A stretch of DNA of 64,000 bases from assembly GCA_019009955.1 (NCBI GenBank), contig CM032228.1, positions 2,924,001 through 2,988,000 of the forward strand. The letters are read 5' to 3'. Shown here one piece after another: positions 43,586-54,565 of the stretch. The notes under the pieces are model-generated. The model made no database searches, was not told where the DNA came from, and saw only the letters and a program-made list of their open reading frames with translations. Origin of the DNA: Riptortus pedestris. Lineage: Eukaryota; Arthropoda; Insecta; Hemiptera; Alydidae. The position numbers and the translations under genes were made by a program. Numbering within the stretch: position 1 is the stretch's first letter; each line of letters begins with the position of its first letter.

Positions 43586-44210
43586 TATAAAGATAGAGGT
43601 GTATTAGCCTATTAAAGCTCTAGCGGTCGCAATTGTCGCTCGATCGTTACCAAACTCCGTATTTAAACGTTTTACGTTAAAAGACAGATCATGTTCTTCA
43701 ACGGCTGGAATCGGATCATTGGGAGGGGGGATTTAGAGGGGAGGATTTTCGAAAATTCGAAATATCTCCGTTAGTTTGAGTCTGATCGAAATTTTGTATA
43801 GAACCAATCGTTTTGCAAATTAAAAGATCTATAAACGTTGTCATGTACCTTTTTTCACTGTCTTTAATATTAACCGAGATATCGGCGTTTTTTAGTTTTC
43901 GGCCTTCAGTAAACCCCCACTCCCGTTCAAACTTAACAAATTTAGTACAGCTTATAACCATGGTAGAACTAATGCTAATTCACATACCGAGTTCTGTTCA
44001 ATCGTTGGTGCCCAATAAAATTGTTGGCCCCTCTTTACTTTTTTAGTGTATATCTCGTTTATACTTTAATATACGACAAAATTGAATATGACAAAAGTTA
44101 CTCCAAATAACAACATAAACAACTCTTATCCTGTCCATATTTGCCGAAAAACCAATAGGAAACGAAATACGGCTATTTTTAATTTGAGGCCTCCCTCACA
44201 ACCCCCACTC
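43586..44210 (+). repeat. Repeat A right-arm and B-like internal sequence
   Basis: From AAGCTCTAGCGGTCGCAATT (43615) to AATATTAACCGAGATATCGG is the A right arm without its hairpin end. From about 43900 the sequence is B-like (AAACCCCCACTCCCG, CAATAGGAAACGAAATACGG). Confidence 0.75.
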
Positions 44211-44339
44211 CTGCTCCATCTGCCTGGCCGATCTGCGGCGCTAAACCATCCGGGGCGTCAACCGGACGCGTATTCAAAAATTCAATCAAATCGGACCATC
44301 CGTCTAGGAGGAGTTCAGTGACATACACACGTACGCTAG

Positions 44340-44350
<11 letters not shown>
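44211..44350. repeat. 137-bp duplicated block, copy 2
   Basis: Same block as 43448-43585, 763 bp downstream, immediately followed by a (TA)n of about 30 units (44343-44402). Confidence 0.85.
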
Positions 44351-44403
<53 letters not shown>

Positions 44404-45259
44404 TAGCTCAGATACCCGGCTTCGCTCGGGAATACATTTGAGGCTGAATGTTGATGGTATTTTTTTGGCAAGGCTTTATTTTGCACAATATTTTGACATT
44501 TACCCGTCCCAGTGTTTAGGGTTAATACCCGTCGTTTCTGGGTATTTGTTAATAATAAAATTAATTTTTGATGTAAGACTTCACTGTCCTCCATATTAGT
44601 TCGGTTGAGTCTTTTGTGCCAAATAAAATTTTTCACTTCCGCTATAATGTTTAGCGTATATCTCGTTTATAATTCGGTATACGAAAAAAGTGTATATAAC
44701 AAAAGTTACCCTAAATAGCAAAATAAACAACTTTTGTTATGTTCATATTTGCCGATAAACCAATAGGAAACGAAATTTCGCTATTTTTAATTTCTGGCTT
44801 CCCTTAAAACCCCCACTCCTGCCCGTCCCTAGAAATGTTGGTATGGCTTCTTATAATGAAAGCGTTAGTGCTAATACACATACCGAGCTTTATTTATTTC
44901 GGTTGGGTCTTTTGTCCCAAATAAATATTGTTGACTCCCGCTATAGTCATAAGCGTATAACTCATTTAAACTTCGGAAACGATGAAAGTGTTTATGACAA
45001 AAGTTACTCTAAATAACAAAATAAACAACTTTTGTTATGTGCATATTTGAAAAAAACCAATAGAAAACGAAATATCACGACTTTTAATTTCAGGCCTCCC
45101 TTATAACCCCCACTCCTGTTCGTCTCAGAGAAAATTAATATAGCCTATCTCTCAAGTTGGACCAGACTGCTCACGGTGTGCCAATTTAATTTAAAATCGG
45201 TTAAGTAGTTTAGGAGTCCATCGCGGACGAACATCGTGACAGGAGATTTCTATATCTTA

Positions 45260-45262
<3 letters not shown>
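44343..45262 (+). repeat. Repeat B copy
   Basis: (TA)n then ACTAGCTCAGATACCCGGCT TCGCTCGGGAATACATTTGA GG; internal units with TTGGGTCTTTTGTCCCAAAT; ends near CGTCTCAGAGAAAATTAATA and a variant tail (GACGAACATCGTGACAGGAG) before the next TA tract. CCCGGCTTCGCTCGGG is a short hairpin at the start. Confidence 0.85.
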
Positions 45263-45315
<53 letters not shown>

Positions 45316-46713
45316 CTATTACCGCTCTAGCGGTCGCAAATATTGCTTTATCGTTACCAAACTTGATATATAATCGTTTTATACAAAAAGAAAGATTAAG
45401 TTTGTTAATGGCTGAAATCGGACCAGGGGGAGGGGGAGTTTAGAGGGGGGAGAATTTCCAAAATTTTTAATATCTCCGTTATTATGCGTCGGATCGAAAA
45501 ATTGTATAGAACCAATCTTATTGCAAATTTAATGTTCTATAAATGTTATTATGTACATTTTTTCATTGTCTTGATTATTTACTGAGATATTTGCATTTTT
45601 TAGTTTTCGGTCTTCAGTAAAGCCCCACTCCTACTCATCTCATAATATTCTATTATGTTATGAAGCATTTTATTTGAAGCTTAAATACCAAATATTGTTC
45701 TCATTGAACTTTTAAGTTTTGAGATAAATGCAAATACGTGGCGCACGTGGGAAATCTGCTTAGTTAACGCAGCCCCTGCGAGACAGACTTTTTTTACATA
45801 AAACGTTTAAAATGGAGTTTGATAGCTTACTTCAATAGCTGGTTTCCCTGAAAAATCGAGTTCGTTAATGTCTGAAATCAAACCAGTAGGAGGGGGAATT
45901 TAGAGGGGGATGCATTTCGAAAATTCAAAATATCTCTGTATACGTCGGATGGAAAAATTGTATACAATCCATCTTATGGCACATTTGATTTCCTTTAAAT
46001 GTTATTTTATACATAATTTTTGTGTCGTGAATATTAAACGAAATATTTTTGAGTTTCTAGTTTACGGCTTTAGTGAACCCTAACTCCTACTCTTGTTATA
46101 TCATGAACCACTAATGAAAATACATACCTAATGAAAATATATAAACAAATAAGTACTGTTGACCCCCCCCCCTTTCTTTAGTTCTTGTATTACTAAAATT
46201 TGAGTGATTTAGATAAAAATTATTCTGATCCATTATAAATTACAGTACTAGATGTAGTAAACAGTTTTCAATAGAATTGGTATTTACGTTCTGATATATT
46301 CCAGTAATTGTTTTTCTTTCCGTTGAAAAATATTTCTATCTATCTATGAGTGGTTGGCAAACCCTGTTTGTTTACAAATCAAACGCTTTTTGTGGGAGGT
46401 TATTAAAATTATCTGAAATATTTCACAGTACCGTTTGTCATTGGGAAAGACAGCAAGTGACTCCTCAAGACTCACTTGCTGTGTCTTGCTCAATGAGCGC
46501 ATGCAAGTAGCTCTGAAGATGGAGACAATAGTCTTCGAAAGCGCTTATCGCCGAAATAAAAAATTCTGAAGACTTGGACGTCTTTTCCTCTCTCCAAGTT
46601 CACACAATATTGACAGTGGTGATAAGTGTCACCAGTATGTAGATGTATCTATTGTAGAATCTCACATGGGAAATCTGCTTAGTTTACGCAGCCCCTGCGT
46701 GACGAACTTTTGT
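45262..46713 (+). repeat. Two repeat A right-arm copies in tandem
   Basis: First copy: TA tract 45262-45311, TTTGTCTATTACCGCTCTAG, ending CGCAGCCCCTGCGAGACAGA near 45787. Second copy: diverged, 45800-46713, with the poly-C run at 46164, a TTTCCGTTGAAAAATATTTC segment and the end CGCAGCCCCTGCGTGACGAA. Neither has a left arm. Confidence 0.8.
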
Positions 46714-47255
46714 TTCTTTGGTGTGTGTTTACTTGTTTGTTTGTTACTTTTTCACGGATTAACGGCTGAACCGAATTTGATGAAACTCGGTATGTATATT
46801 ACTATTAACCCAACTTACACTTTAGGCTATATTAATATTCTCTGAGACGAACAGGAGTGGGGGTTATAAGGAAGGCCTGAATTTAAAAATAGCTATATTT
46901 CGTTTCCTATTGGTTTTTCAGCAAATATACACATAACAAAAGTTGTTTATTTTGTTATTTAGAGTAACTTTTGTTATATACACTTTTGTCTTATATCGAA
47001 GAGTAAAAACGTTAAACGCTAAAAATTATAGCCGGAGTCAACAACTTTATTTGGCACGTAAGACTCAACCGAACTAAATAAAACTCGGTATGTGTATTAG
47101 CACTGACGCCTTAATTATCATAAGCCATACCAACATTTCTAGGGACGGGCAGGAGTGGGGGTTGTAAGGGAGGCCTGAAATTAAAAATAGCGGAATTTCG
47201 TTTTCTTGTTGTTTATTTTGTTATTTCAAGTTTAGTGGACTAAGTGGGAAATAAA
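46713..47255 (-). repeat. Repeat B partial copy
   Basis: Joins directly to the preceding A end: CTTTTGTTTCTTTGGTGTGT, TTTTTCACGGATTAACGGCT GAACCG, then B internal units to about 47255. The TACCCGG end is missing. Confidence 0.75.
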
Positions 47256-47694
47256 TAGTTCTGTTCGCTTTTCAACTTATATATTAAGAACAATCACAAA
47301 ATAACCTCTTCATCATGAGGATGTAATATTTACACAAAACAAGTCTATTTAGAGAATTTACACTTCGCCCATTTTCGACGGACACAACACTGTCTCAGTA
47401 TACCCAATATAATAAAGTTCCAGCTAGCGCGCGACACCAGATATTTCCTTTCGCACTTCTAACTTTACACTCGCCATGCGGTTAACCCTTTTACCAGATT
47501 TCCCTTGAGGGAAATCAACTATTGAGGTCGTATTCATGATGCGATTTTCGAAAAATTTCTTCAAATGTCCATCGATCCTACCCAGGAGATGACGAAAATG
47601 AGGTCCGTTCAAAATTATATGTATATATAAAAACGACAATATATATATAAGGTCCGGGACAAAAAGATAGCCCACCCTATATTTTTTCTCTAAG

Positions 47695-47785
47695 TCAATA
47701 GGGGTTAAGGATTAAAGGATTAAGGATTCATTAAGAATTAAGGTTTCATTAAGGATTAAGGATCCATTAAGGATTAAGGAGGTAG
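47695..47785 (+). repeat. TTAAGGAT-type tandem repeat inside Tc1 left end
   Basis: About nine imperfect units of ATTAAGGATTAAGG-type sequence between the outer and inner direct repeats of the left end. The right end has unrelated sequence at this place. Confidence 0.85.
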
Positions 47786-47946
47786 GAAAAACAGCTTGTG
47801 AGAATTAATATTATTACTTGATTTGGGGTAAGACAAAAAGATAGCACACCTATTGTTTCTTTACAAAGAAAACCAAATCCCTCTGAGTAGACAAGGCTAA
47901 TCCAGTTCTGTTTATTCTTTTAAGTTGTTAACATTATTTTAGTGAG

Positions 47947-48941
47947 ATGGGACGTGCAAAATCATTATCACCAGGTGAAAAAAATATCATTCAGCGAATG
48001 AAAAATCGAGGGTTTTGTATTTCCGATATTTCAAAAAATACCGGTAGGAAATGAAAAGTGATTTTAAATTTTTTTAAGTCTCCAGAAAGCTATGGGACGA
48101 AGAAATCTCCTGGAAGGCCGCCGGATTTAACAACACGGCAAAAACGAGCAATTTTATGGGTTGCATCCAACTCATCATTAACGGCCCGTCAAATTGCGGC
48201 TAGAGCTGGTGTAGTGACGAATTTGAAAAACGTCCAGAGGATCATTCGTGCAGCTCCTCACATCAAAAGAAAGAAAATGAAAGGTATGCCACCTCTAAGC
48301 ATGGCGCATAAAGAAAGGCGTAAGGAGTTTGCCCGTGAACATGTCCAATGGAAAGACGAGTGGAAAGAAATCTTGTTCACCGACGAAAAAAAATTCAACC
48401 TCGACGGTCCTGATGGCTGGGCTCACTATACCATGATCTACGGAAAGAAGAAAAAATGTTTTCCAAGAGGCAAATGGGAGGAGGCAGCGTCATGATATGG
48501 GGAGGCATTGGCTATGACCACAAAACTGATATCGTGTTTATTTCTGGTAGAATGAACAGTCAGCAATATGTTAATTTGTTAGAAAACCAACTACAAAAAT
48601 ATTTTGAACTTGTTCCTAAAGAGAACGTAATTTTTCAACCAGATAATGCTCCAGTTCATACGGCGAAAGTTGCAAAAGAATTTTTTAGAAAAGGAAGGAT
48701 CAGAATTATAGATTGGCCGGCTCGTTCCCCGGACTTTAATATCATCGAAAATGTATGGGGACATCTTGCTAGAAGTGTTTACAGTGGGAGCCGACAATTT
48801 GAGTGCGTTGAAGAATTACAAAAAACAATTCAGGAGGAGTGGACCAAACTACCTCAAGAGTTAATTCGTCACCATTTTAACTCACTTTCAAATCGTATGA
48901 TTGCTGCATTAGAAAAAGGTGGTGCGTATACAGGATATTGA
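47947..48941 (+). pseudogene. Tc1 transposase, stop and frameshift
   Basis: ATG 47947 (MGRAKSLSPGEKNIIQRMKN) opens the paired-like DNA-binding domain. An in-frame TGA follows NTGRK, the frame then continues [23 protein letters not shown] and a second HTH ([13 protein letters not shown]). The catalytic core has [15 protein letters not shown] (D1). A one-base shift in an A-run near 48455 then continues [26 protein letters not shown] (D2) and DWPARSPDFNIIENVWGHL (E3). The D2-E3 gap is 34 residues, the Tc1 DD34E signature. All three catalytic residues are present, but two lesions break the gene. Confidence 0.93.
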
Positions 48942-49214
48942 ATTTTCATTTGTATTCTTTTAATGTATTTTTAATAAAGGATTTTATTATTATTGTTCAC
49001 TGTGCTATCTTTTTGTCTTACCCCAAATCAAGTATTATTTATTAATTCTTACAAATTATTTTTTTCCGACTCCTATTAGATTGATCATCGGTTCAAATTT
49101 GAGCAGAATACACTACATATTATAAATACAAATTATATCAATAGTTAAAAATGATTAAGAGAAAAAATATAGGGTGGGCTATCTTTTTGTCCCGGACCTT
49201 ATATATATATATAT

Positions 49215-49799
49215 TGTTACGTTTTTATTACCAAAACCAGTAATAAACGTTTTTAATAAGAGTTCTTTTGGATTGCAAAATTAAATACTCGCAAGTTTCA
49301 CAGTTTTTATCACTGCAAAATTTATTTCACAATGCACAATAAACTTGGTGATTATTCTTAATTACTACTCACAGTATACACTGATAGCGTTACTGTTCTT
49401 CAATGAGTCACAGTCCAATAATTCACTGAAATTCACCGAAAGACGGCACTGCACTGTCCTTTACTTCGCGGCACTGCACTGTCTTAAACACGGCACTAAA
49501 CTCTTACAGTCACGGCACAACACTGTTCTTCTTTTAAAAACACTTTACCGCACTGCACTGAAGCACTGATGTGAACATCAAGACAGGTGACAATAAAACT
49601 GACTGGCTCGCAGCTGGCCGCTCTTTATAGCTTGTCGGCATACATCAAAGGGGAATTGTCTCGTTCATTCGAGGCTGGGCTAGAAGAGTCTATAGAGGCT
49701 AGAACTTTCTGTCGGCTGCTTTGATCTACGTCACACTTTCCAAATCCGCGACTCTCTCTCTCTCTCTCTCTGAAGGAGTTTTTATCTATTTAATTTTCG

Positions 49800-49803
<4 letters not shown>
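49215..49803 (-). mobile_element. Solo LTR, SAP-gag gypsy family
   Basis: Minus-orientation LTR starting TGTTACGTTTTTATTACC and ending at TTAATTTTCGCA. It matches the complement of 50557-51182 with point changes and loss of part of the middle. It lies in the TA core of repeat A, 15 bp from the Tc1 end. Confidence 0.88.
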
Positions 49804-49860
<57 letters not shown>

Positions 49861-50556
49861 CTGTTAACACTCTAGCGGTCGCAATTTTTATTTAATCGTC
49901 ACCAAACTCAGTATTTAATCGTTTAAGTAAAAAAGAAGATCAAGTTCGTGGGTGGGGGGGTTTAGAGGGGGGATTTTCTAAAATATCTCCGTTACTATAC
50001 GTCGGATCGAAAAATTGTATATAATCAATCTTATTGCAAATTAAATGTACTATATTGTTATATACATGTATTCTCTATCTTGAATATTAACCGAGATATT
50101 TGCATTTTTCAGTTTTCAGCCATCAGCAAACCGCCACTTCTACACATGTTACATAAACAATACTCTACAATCAACTAATAATAACGTGACTACATAATAA
50201 ATCACAATATTCGAAGTTTAAATACCAAAAATTGTTTTCAAGAGACGTTTATTATACGAGATACATGCAAATATGTCCCGGTGAACCCCCCCCCCGTCTT
50301 AAGGTTTTGGACAACTAAAATTTGATTGAATGAGATAACAATTATTCTGACTCATTATTAATGCAGAGCTCAATACAGTACTAGATATAGTAAATAGTTC
50401 TCAATAAAATTAATATGTTATATTCTGATATATTTCAGTAATTATTTTTCTTTCCGGTGTGAGGCGGGCAGACCCGTTTGTTTACATTTCTAACCTAACG
50501 CTTCCTGTCGGCAGGTTATTGAAATTGGATGAAACATTTCTTATTTCCGTTTGTAT

Positions 50557-51182
50557 TGTTGCGAAAATTAAAGAGTTGAATAATCCTTCAGAGAGAGAGA
50601 GTCGCGTATTTGGAAAGTGTGACGTAGATCAAAGAGACCGAAAAGAATGTTCTAGGTCTGACCAGTGCCTTCCAGCCAGACGTCGAATGAACTAGACAAT
50701 TCCCCTTTGATGTATGCCGCCTCCCTATAAAAAGGAGCTCGGGCCAGCCGTGAGTCAGTTTATGCTCAGCGATCTTGATGTTCACATCAGTGCTACAGTG
50801 CGACTTAGTACAGTGCGGTAAAGTGTTTTTAAAAGAAGAACAGTGTTGTGCCGTGACTGTAAGTAACAGTTTAGTGCCGTGTTTAAGACAGTGCAGTGCC
50901 GCGAAGTAAAGGACAGTGCAGTGCCGCGAAGTAGAAGACAGTGCAGTGCCGTCTTTCTGTGAATTTCAGTGAATTATTGGACTGTGACTCATTGAAGAAC
51001 AGTAACGCTATCAGTGTATACTGTGAGTAGTAATTAAGAATAATCACCAAGTTTATTGTGCATTGTGAAATAAATTTTGCAGTGATAAAAACTGTGAAAC
51101 TTGCGAGTATTTAATTTTGCAATCCAAAAGAACTCTTATTAAAAACGTTTATTACTGGTTTTGGTAATACAAAAACGTAACA
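50557..51182 (+). repeat. 5' LTR
   Basis: 626 bp. TATA box CCCTATAAAAAGG at about 50724-50736, polyadenylation-type AATAAA at 51069, and internal repeats of ACAGTGCAGTGCCG. Differs from the 3' LTR at GGAAAGTGTGACG, CTCCCTATAA and TTTTTAAAAGAAG. Confidence 0.95.
50724..50736 (+). promoter_or_regulatory. LTR TATA box
   Basis: CCCTATAAAAAGG followed by GAGCTCGGGCCAGCC; the same box is at 53834-53846 in the 3' LTR. Confidence 0.6.
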
Positions 51183-51200
51183 ACTGGTGTCAGAAGTGGG
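51183..51200 (+). promoter_or_regulatory. Primer-binding site
   Basis: ACTGGTGTCAGAAGTGGG immediately after the 5' LTR; the GGTGTCAGAAGTGGG core is shared by many insect gypsy/Mag-type elements and resembles TGGTGTCAGATGTGGGG of the remnant at 37.06 kb. Confidence 0.7.
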
Positions 51201-51224
51201 ATTGCAAAATTAAAATCAACAAAA

Positions 51225-52690
51225 ATGAAGTTTGAAGAACTAAAAGTGGAACATCTGAAGAAGGAGCTGGCTAAATTGAATCTGCCAACAACAGGAAACA
51301 AGGCTGAACTACAAAGGCGGTTGACAGATGAATTCCAAAGACAAGGAATTGATATAAGTGCTCATGAGTTTGACACTAAGGAAGACATTGCTGTAAGTAC
51401 TCCTATCGCAAGTAGCAATTTGGATTTAAATTCAATTTTGGCTGCAATGATGGAAAAAATAGCAGATAATAACCAGAAACTCTTAGAAGCTTCTAGAGCT
51501 AATTGCGAAAGGCTAGAAGAAAAATTCCAGGAAGCTTCTAGAAGCAACAGTGAGAAAATCTTAGCGGAAGTAAGACAAGAATTTCAAGAAGCTTCTAGAG
51601 CTAATTACGAAAGATTAGAAGAAGCATCTAGAGCTAATTGCGAGAGGTTAGAAGAAAAATTCCAGGAAGCTTCTAAAAGTAAGAGCGAGAAAATCTTAGC
51701 GGAAGTCAGACAAGAATTCCAGGAAGCTTCTAGGGCTAATTGCGAGAAACTTGAGGAACTTCAGGAAGCCTCCAGAACGACAAACCTCAAACTCCACGAA
51801 ATATCAGAGGTATTGAGCAAACGAGTGGAACCCATTGAGCATAGAGTAAGCGGGTTTGATGAAAAATTGAATAAGGTTGAAGAGGACGTGTCCAACCTAG
51901 GAAGAAAGATGGACGATGAAATACGTGAGCTACAATTCCAAATGGATAATCTACATGTTCGAGAGGGTCCGGTGAGGCTCATTTCAGAAAATTCCAGCAA
52001 GATAAAGACCCCAACTTTTGACGGTAATGTACCACTTAATGTTTTTAAATTCCAATTTGAGACGGTGGCCAGTAGAAACGGATGGAATAATGAAGAGAAA
52101 GCGGTAGAATTGATTTTGGCACTGAAGGGAACCGCTGCAGAAATCCTGGAGAGTTTACCATCAGCTTGTAGGAATAATTATGAGGACATTATGTTGGCAT
52201 TACAGCGCAAGTTTAGGTGAGCATAAACGAGAACTTTACAGGATGGAACTAAGGGGCAGAGTGCAGAAACCGAACGAGACGCTACAAGATTTTGCCATGG
52301 AAATCGAACGTCTAGTGCAGCTGACTTACCCAGGTGAAAATCATCCAGTCTTGGATCAGTTCAAGATTGAAGCATTTGTGAATGGTATACGAGATCCAGA
52401 CGTTAAATTCGCGGTGTGTGCTACACAAAAATCATCCTTTGCTGAAACCATCTCTTATGCGCTAGCCCAGGAGACCGCTAAAGTAATTGCAAAACCGCAA
52501 GTCTACAATGTGCGACGTCTTGTTGCTGAAACACGCAGTGGCGTTGACGAAAGAAGTGACATAGAAGTAGTGGTCAAGCGGATACTGGAGGAGCAAAGGA
52601 ATAGATCGCGCGCTAAATGCTTCAACTGCGGCTAGGTCGGCCACATTCAGCGTAATTGTAAAGCGCCAAGGAAAAGGTCGAGATCTATTT
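51225..52690 (+). pseudogene. Gag with N-terminal SAP domain
   Basis: ATG 51225. Residues 1-40 (LKVEHLKKELAKLNLPTTGN KAELQRRL) form a SAP motif, a helix-turn-helix DNA-binding fold seen in some insect gypsy gags. Residues ~70-200 are a coiled coil with repeats of FQEASRANCERLEE. Residues ~255-330 begin the capsid (IKTPTFDGNVPLNVFKFQFE). A one-base shift near 52205 moves to the next frame (ELYRMELRGRVQKPNETLQD F ... FVNGIRDPDVKFAV). The CCHC knuckle reads CFNCG-stop-VGHIQRNC, so a TAG replaces one residue between the cysteines and the histidine. Confidence 0.92.
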
Positions 52691-53400
52691 CGCCATGGAG
52701 GGACAACAAACAGGCGACTGACGTCGAAATCTCAAGAGCCAATGTTAAAGTAGAACGAGCTCGCACTGAAGGGCAAGAACTAGCTCCTAAAACCGATGGC
52801 TCCACCATCTCTATTTCCATCATACGACAGAAGAACAGCAACCTTACTGCTCGTGGACTGATCAACGGGAGGAAGCAGGTCCTCACCATGGACACGGGAG
52901 CCACACACTCCATCATTCGGCCCGATTTGGTAAAAGGGGCAGTGGAACCGTTGGAGAACGTACGACTGCGAACTGCTACAGGGGAGTCAGCCACAGTCTA
53001 CGGAAGAGCCAAGATGAGAGTGACTATCGCCAACATCAGCACTGAACATGTCTTTCTTGTCGCTGACATAATGGATGAAGTGATCATCGGTGTAGACTTC
53101 ATGATAGCCCACGGTATTGACCTGCGCATGGGTAAGCAAGTTATGATCTGGCGAAACACCGAAATACCTTTGGATGTCGGACATGAGAGCAAGACCACAA
53201 AGAAGCTACGTACCGACGGACGCCAGAAATTGTCACGTCGAGCAGAAGCCTCTTCTATTGTTCATAGGAAAGGGAGAAAACACGATGACGACCCAGTCCT
53301 CTCAAGGCGGCCATGCAACGTAGAGTACAAGGATTGTACAAAAGCCGAGGAAGAGGAGTGCATCATTGATGTACGACTTAGCCGTGTTAACTCAGGGGAG
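52690..53400 (+). pseudogene. Retropepsin and downstream linker
   Basis: In the frame open to 53493, VLTMDTGATHSIIRPDLV supplies the DTGA active site. RLRTATGESATVYGRAKMRV is the flap region and DEVIIGVDFMIAHGIDL the IIG-x-D-[FL] block. The fold is complete in this copy. It is followed by a Lys/Arg-rich linker without reverse-transcriptase motifs. Confidence 0.88.
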
Positions 53401-53655
53401 CCAGGTCGACGGCGCAGAAGGGTGACACTATTCTGGCTAAGGAGGACAATGGAAGGTCGACACGTCATGAAATATTGGACCGCATTAAAGTGACCAGTAA
53501 CCAGATGGGTGGCGTGCGTGGTCGAGCAGTGAATACGGAGGAATTTACGGAAGGACAAATGGGTCTACTATTCAACCAACAACACAAGAAAGGACTTTCG
53601 CCTAGCCAAGTATGGCAACGGCGATATTGAGCCTATTCGGGACGAAAAGGCTTAA
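53400..53655 (+). pseudogene. Integrase C-terminal stub
   Basis: Plus-strand pieces ILDRIKVTSNQMGGVRGRAV, NTEEFTEGQMGLLFNQQHKK and GLSPSQ resemble the V-W-L-[YF]-N-P-Q-R-K-[KR]-G-x-S-P-K-L-Q tail of Mag/gypsy integrases. Another frame gives YGNGDIEPIRDEKA and a stop just before the 3' LTR. RT, RNase H and the integrase core (about 3 kb) are deleted between protease and this stub. Confidence 0.7.
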
Positions 53656-53666
53656 GTGGGCGGCAG

Positions 53667-54292
53667 TGTTGCGAAAATTAAAGAGTTGAATAATCCTTCA
53701 GAGAGAGAGAGTCGCGTATTTGGAAAGAGTGACGTAGATCAAAGAGACCGAAAAGAATGTTCTAGGTCTGACCAGTGCCTTCCAGCCAGACGTCGAATGA
53801 ACTAGACAATTCCCCTTTGATGTATGCCGCCTCTCTATAAAAAGGAGCTCGGGCCAGCCGTGAGTCAGTTTATGCTCAGCGATCTTGATGTTCACATCAG
53901 TGCTACAGTGCGACTTAGTACAGTGCGGTAAAGTGTTTTTATAAGAAGAACAGTGTTGTGCCGTGACTGTAAGTAACAGTTTAGTGCCGTGTTTAAGACA
54001 GTGCAGTGCCGCGAAGTAAAGGACAGTGCAGTGCCGCGAAGTAGAAGACAGTGCAGTGCCGTCTTTCTGTGAATTTCAGTGAATTATTGGACTGTGACTC
54101 ATTGAAGAACAGTAACGCTATCAGTGTATACTGTGAGTAGTAATTAAGAATAATCACCAAGTTTATTGTGCATTGTGAAATAAATTTTGCAGTGATAAAA
54201 ACTGTGAAACTTGCGAGTATTTAATTTTGCAATCCAAAAGAACTCTTATTAAAAACGTTTATTACTGGTTTTGGTAATACAAAAACGTAACA
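53667..54292 (+). repeat. 3' LTR
   Basis: Partner of 50557-51182, also 626 bp; followed by GTAT and the remaining right arm of repeat A. Confidence 0.95.
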
Positions 54293-54565
54293 GTATTTAT
54301 TCACGGTGGTGTTTTGTTACCAGTATGTATATTTATCTATTACTAAACTTCACGAGGGAAATCTGCTTAGTTTACGCAGCCCCTGCGTGACGGACTTTTT
54401 TACTGACTGAACTTATTTTTAAAACCATCTAGTATTTTTTATGCCGCGAGGTTACCTTGTTTAGCGAACGACTCACTTGGGAGTACGTGAGTCACCGCTA
54501 CATAAGTAACTTTTGTTATATTCACTTTTGTCGTATAACAAAGTATAAACGAGATATACATTAGA

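Larger units (their letters stand above)
47650..49199 (+). mobile_element. Tc1-like element with IR/DR ends, 1550 bp
   Basis: Outer inverted ends AGGTCCGGGACAAAAAGATA (left) and its complement (right, ending 49199) are flanked by TA. A second copy of the core motif lies inside each end: GACAAAAAGATAGCACACC at 47832 and its complement at 49002-49017. Two binding-site-like direct repeats about 175 bp apart inside each inverted repeat is the IR/DR layout known from Sleeping Beauty-type Tc1 elements. Confidence 0.9.
50557..54292 (+). mobile_element. Gypsy-type LTR element, pol mostly deleted
   Basis: LTRs of 626 bp at 50557-51182 and 53667-54292, TG...CA ends, and a 4-bp duplication GTAT (50553-50556 and 54293-54296). 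A PBS-like ACTGGTGTCAGAAGTGGG directly follows the 5' LTR; the purine-rich AAGTGGGCGGCAG precedes the 3' LTR. The interior holds gag, a zinc knuckle, protease, and then only the extreme C-terminus of integrase. I noticed three base differences between the LTRs, so the insertion is recent. Confidence 0.95.
47495..54408 (+). repeat. Repeat A copy with three nested insertions
   Basis: Left arm 47495-47635 (CCAGATTTCCCTTGAGGGAA ... TGAGGTCCGTTCAAAATTAT), TA core with a Tc1 element (47650-49199) and a solo LTR (49215-49803), TA tract 49804-49857, right arm 49858-50556, then a full gypsy-type element (50557-54292). The end of the right arm is at 54297-54408 (GTTACCAGTATGTATATTTA ... CGCAGCCCCTGCGTGACGGA). 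Without the insertions the copy would be about 1 kb. Confidence 0.92.

Noticed and set aside
46436..46530. Possible structured RNA (GACTCCTCAAGACTCACTTG region)
   Set aside because: Only a short inverted repeat around AAGACAGCAAGTGACTCC/GACTCACTTGCTGTGTCTT is seen inside a repeat-A copy; no RNA family features.
47695..47785. Telomere-like TTAGG repeat
   Set aside because: The unit is TTAAGGAT-like and irregular, not TTAGG, and lies inside a Tc1 end.
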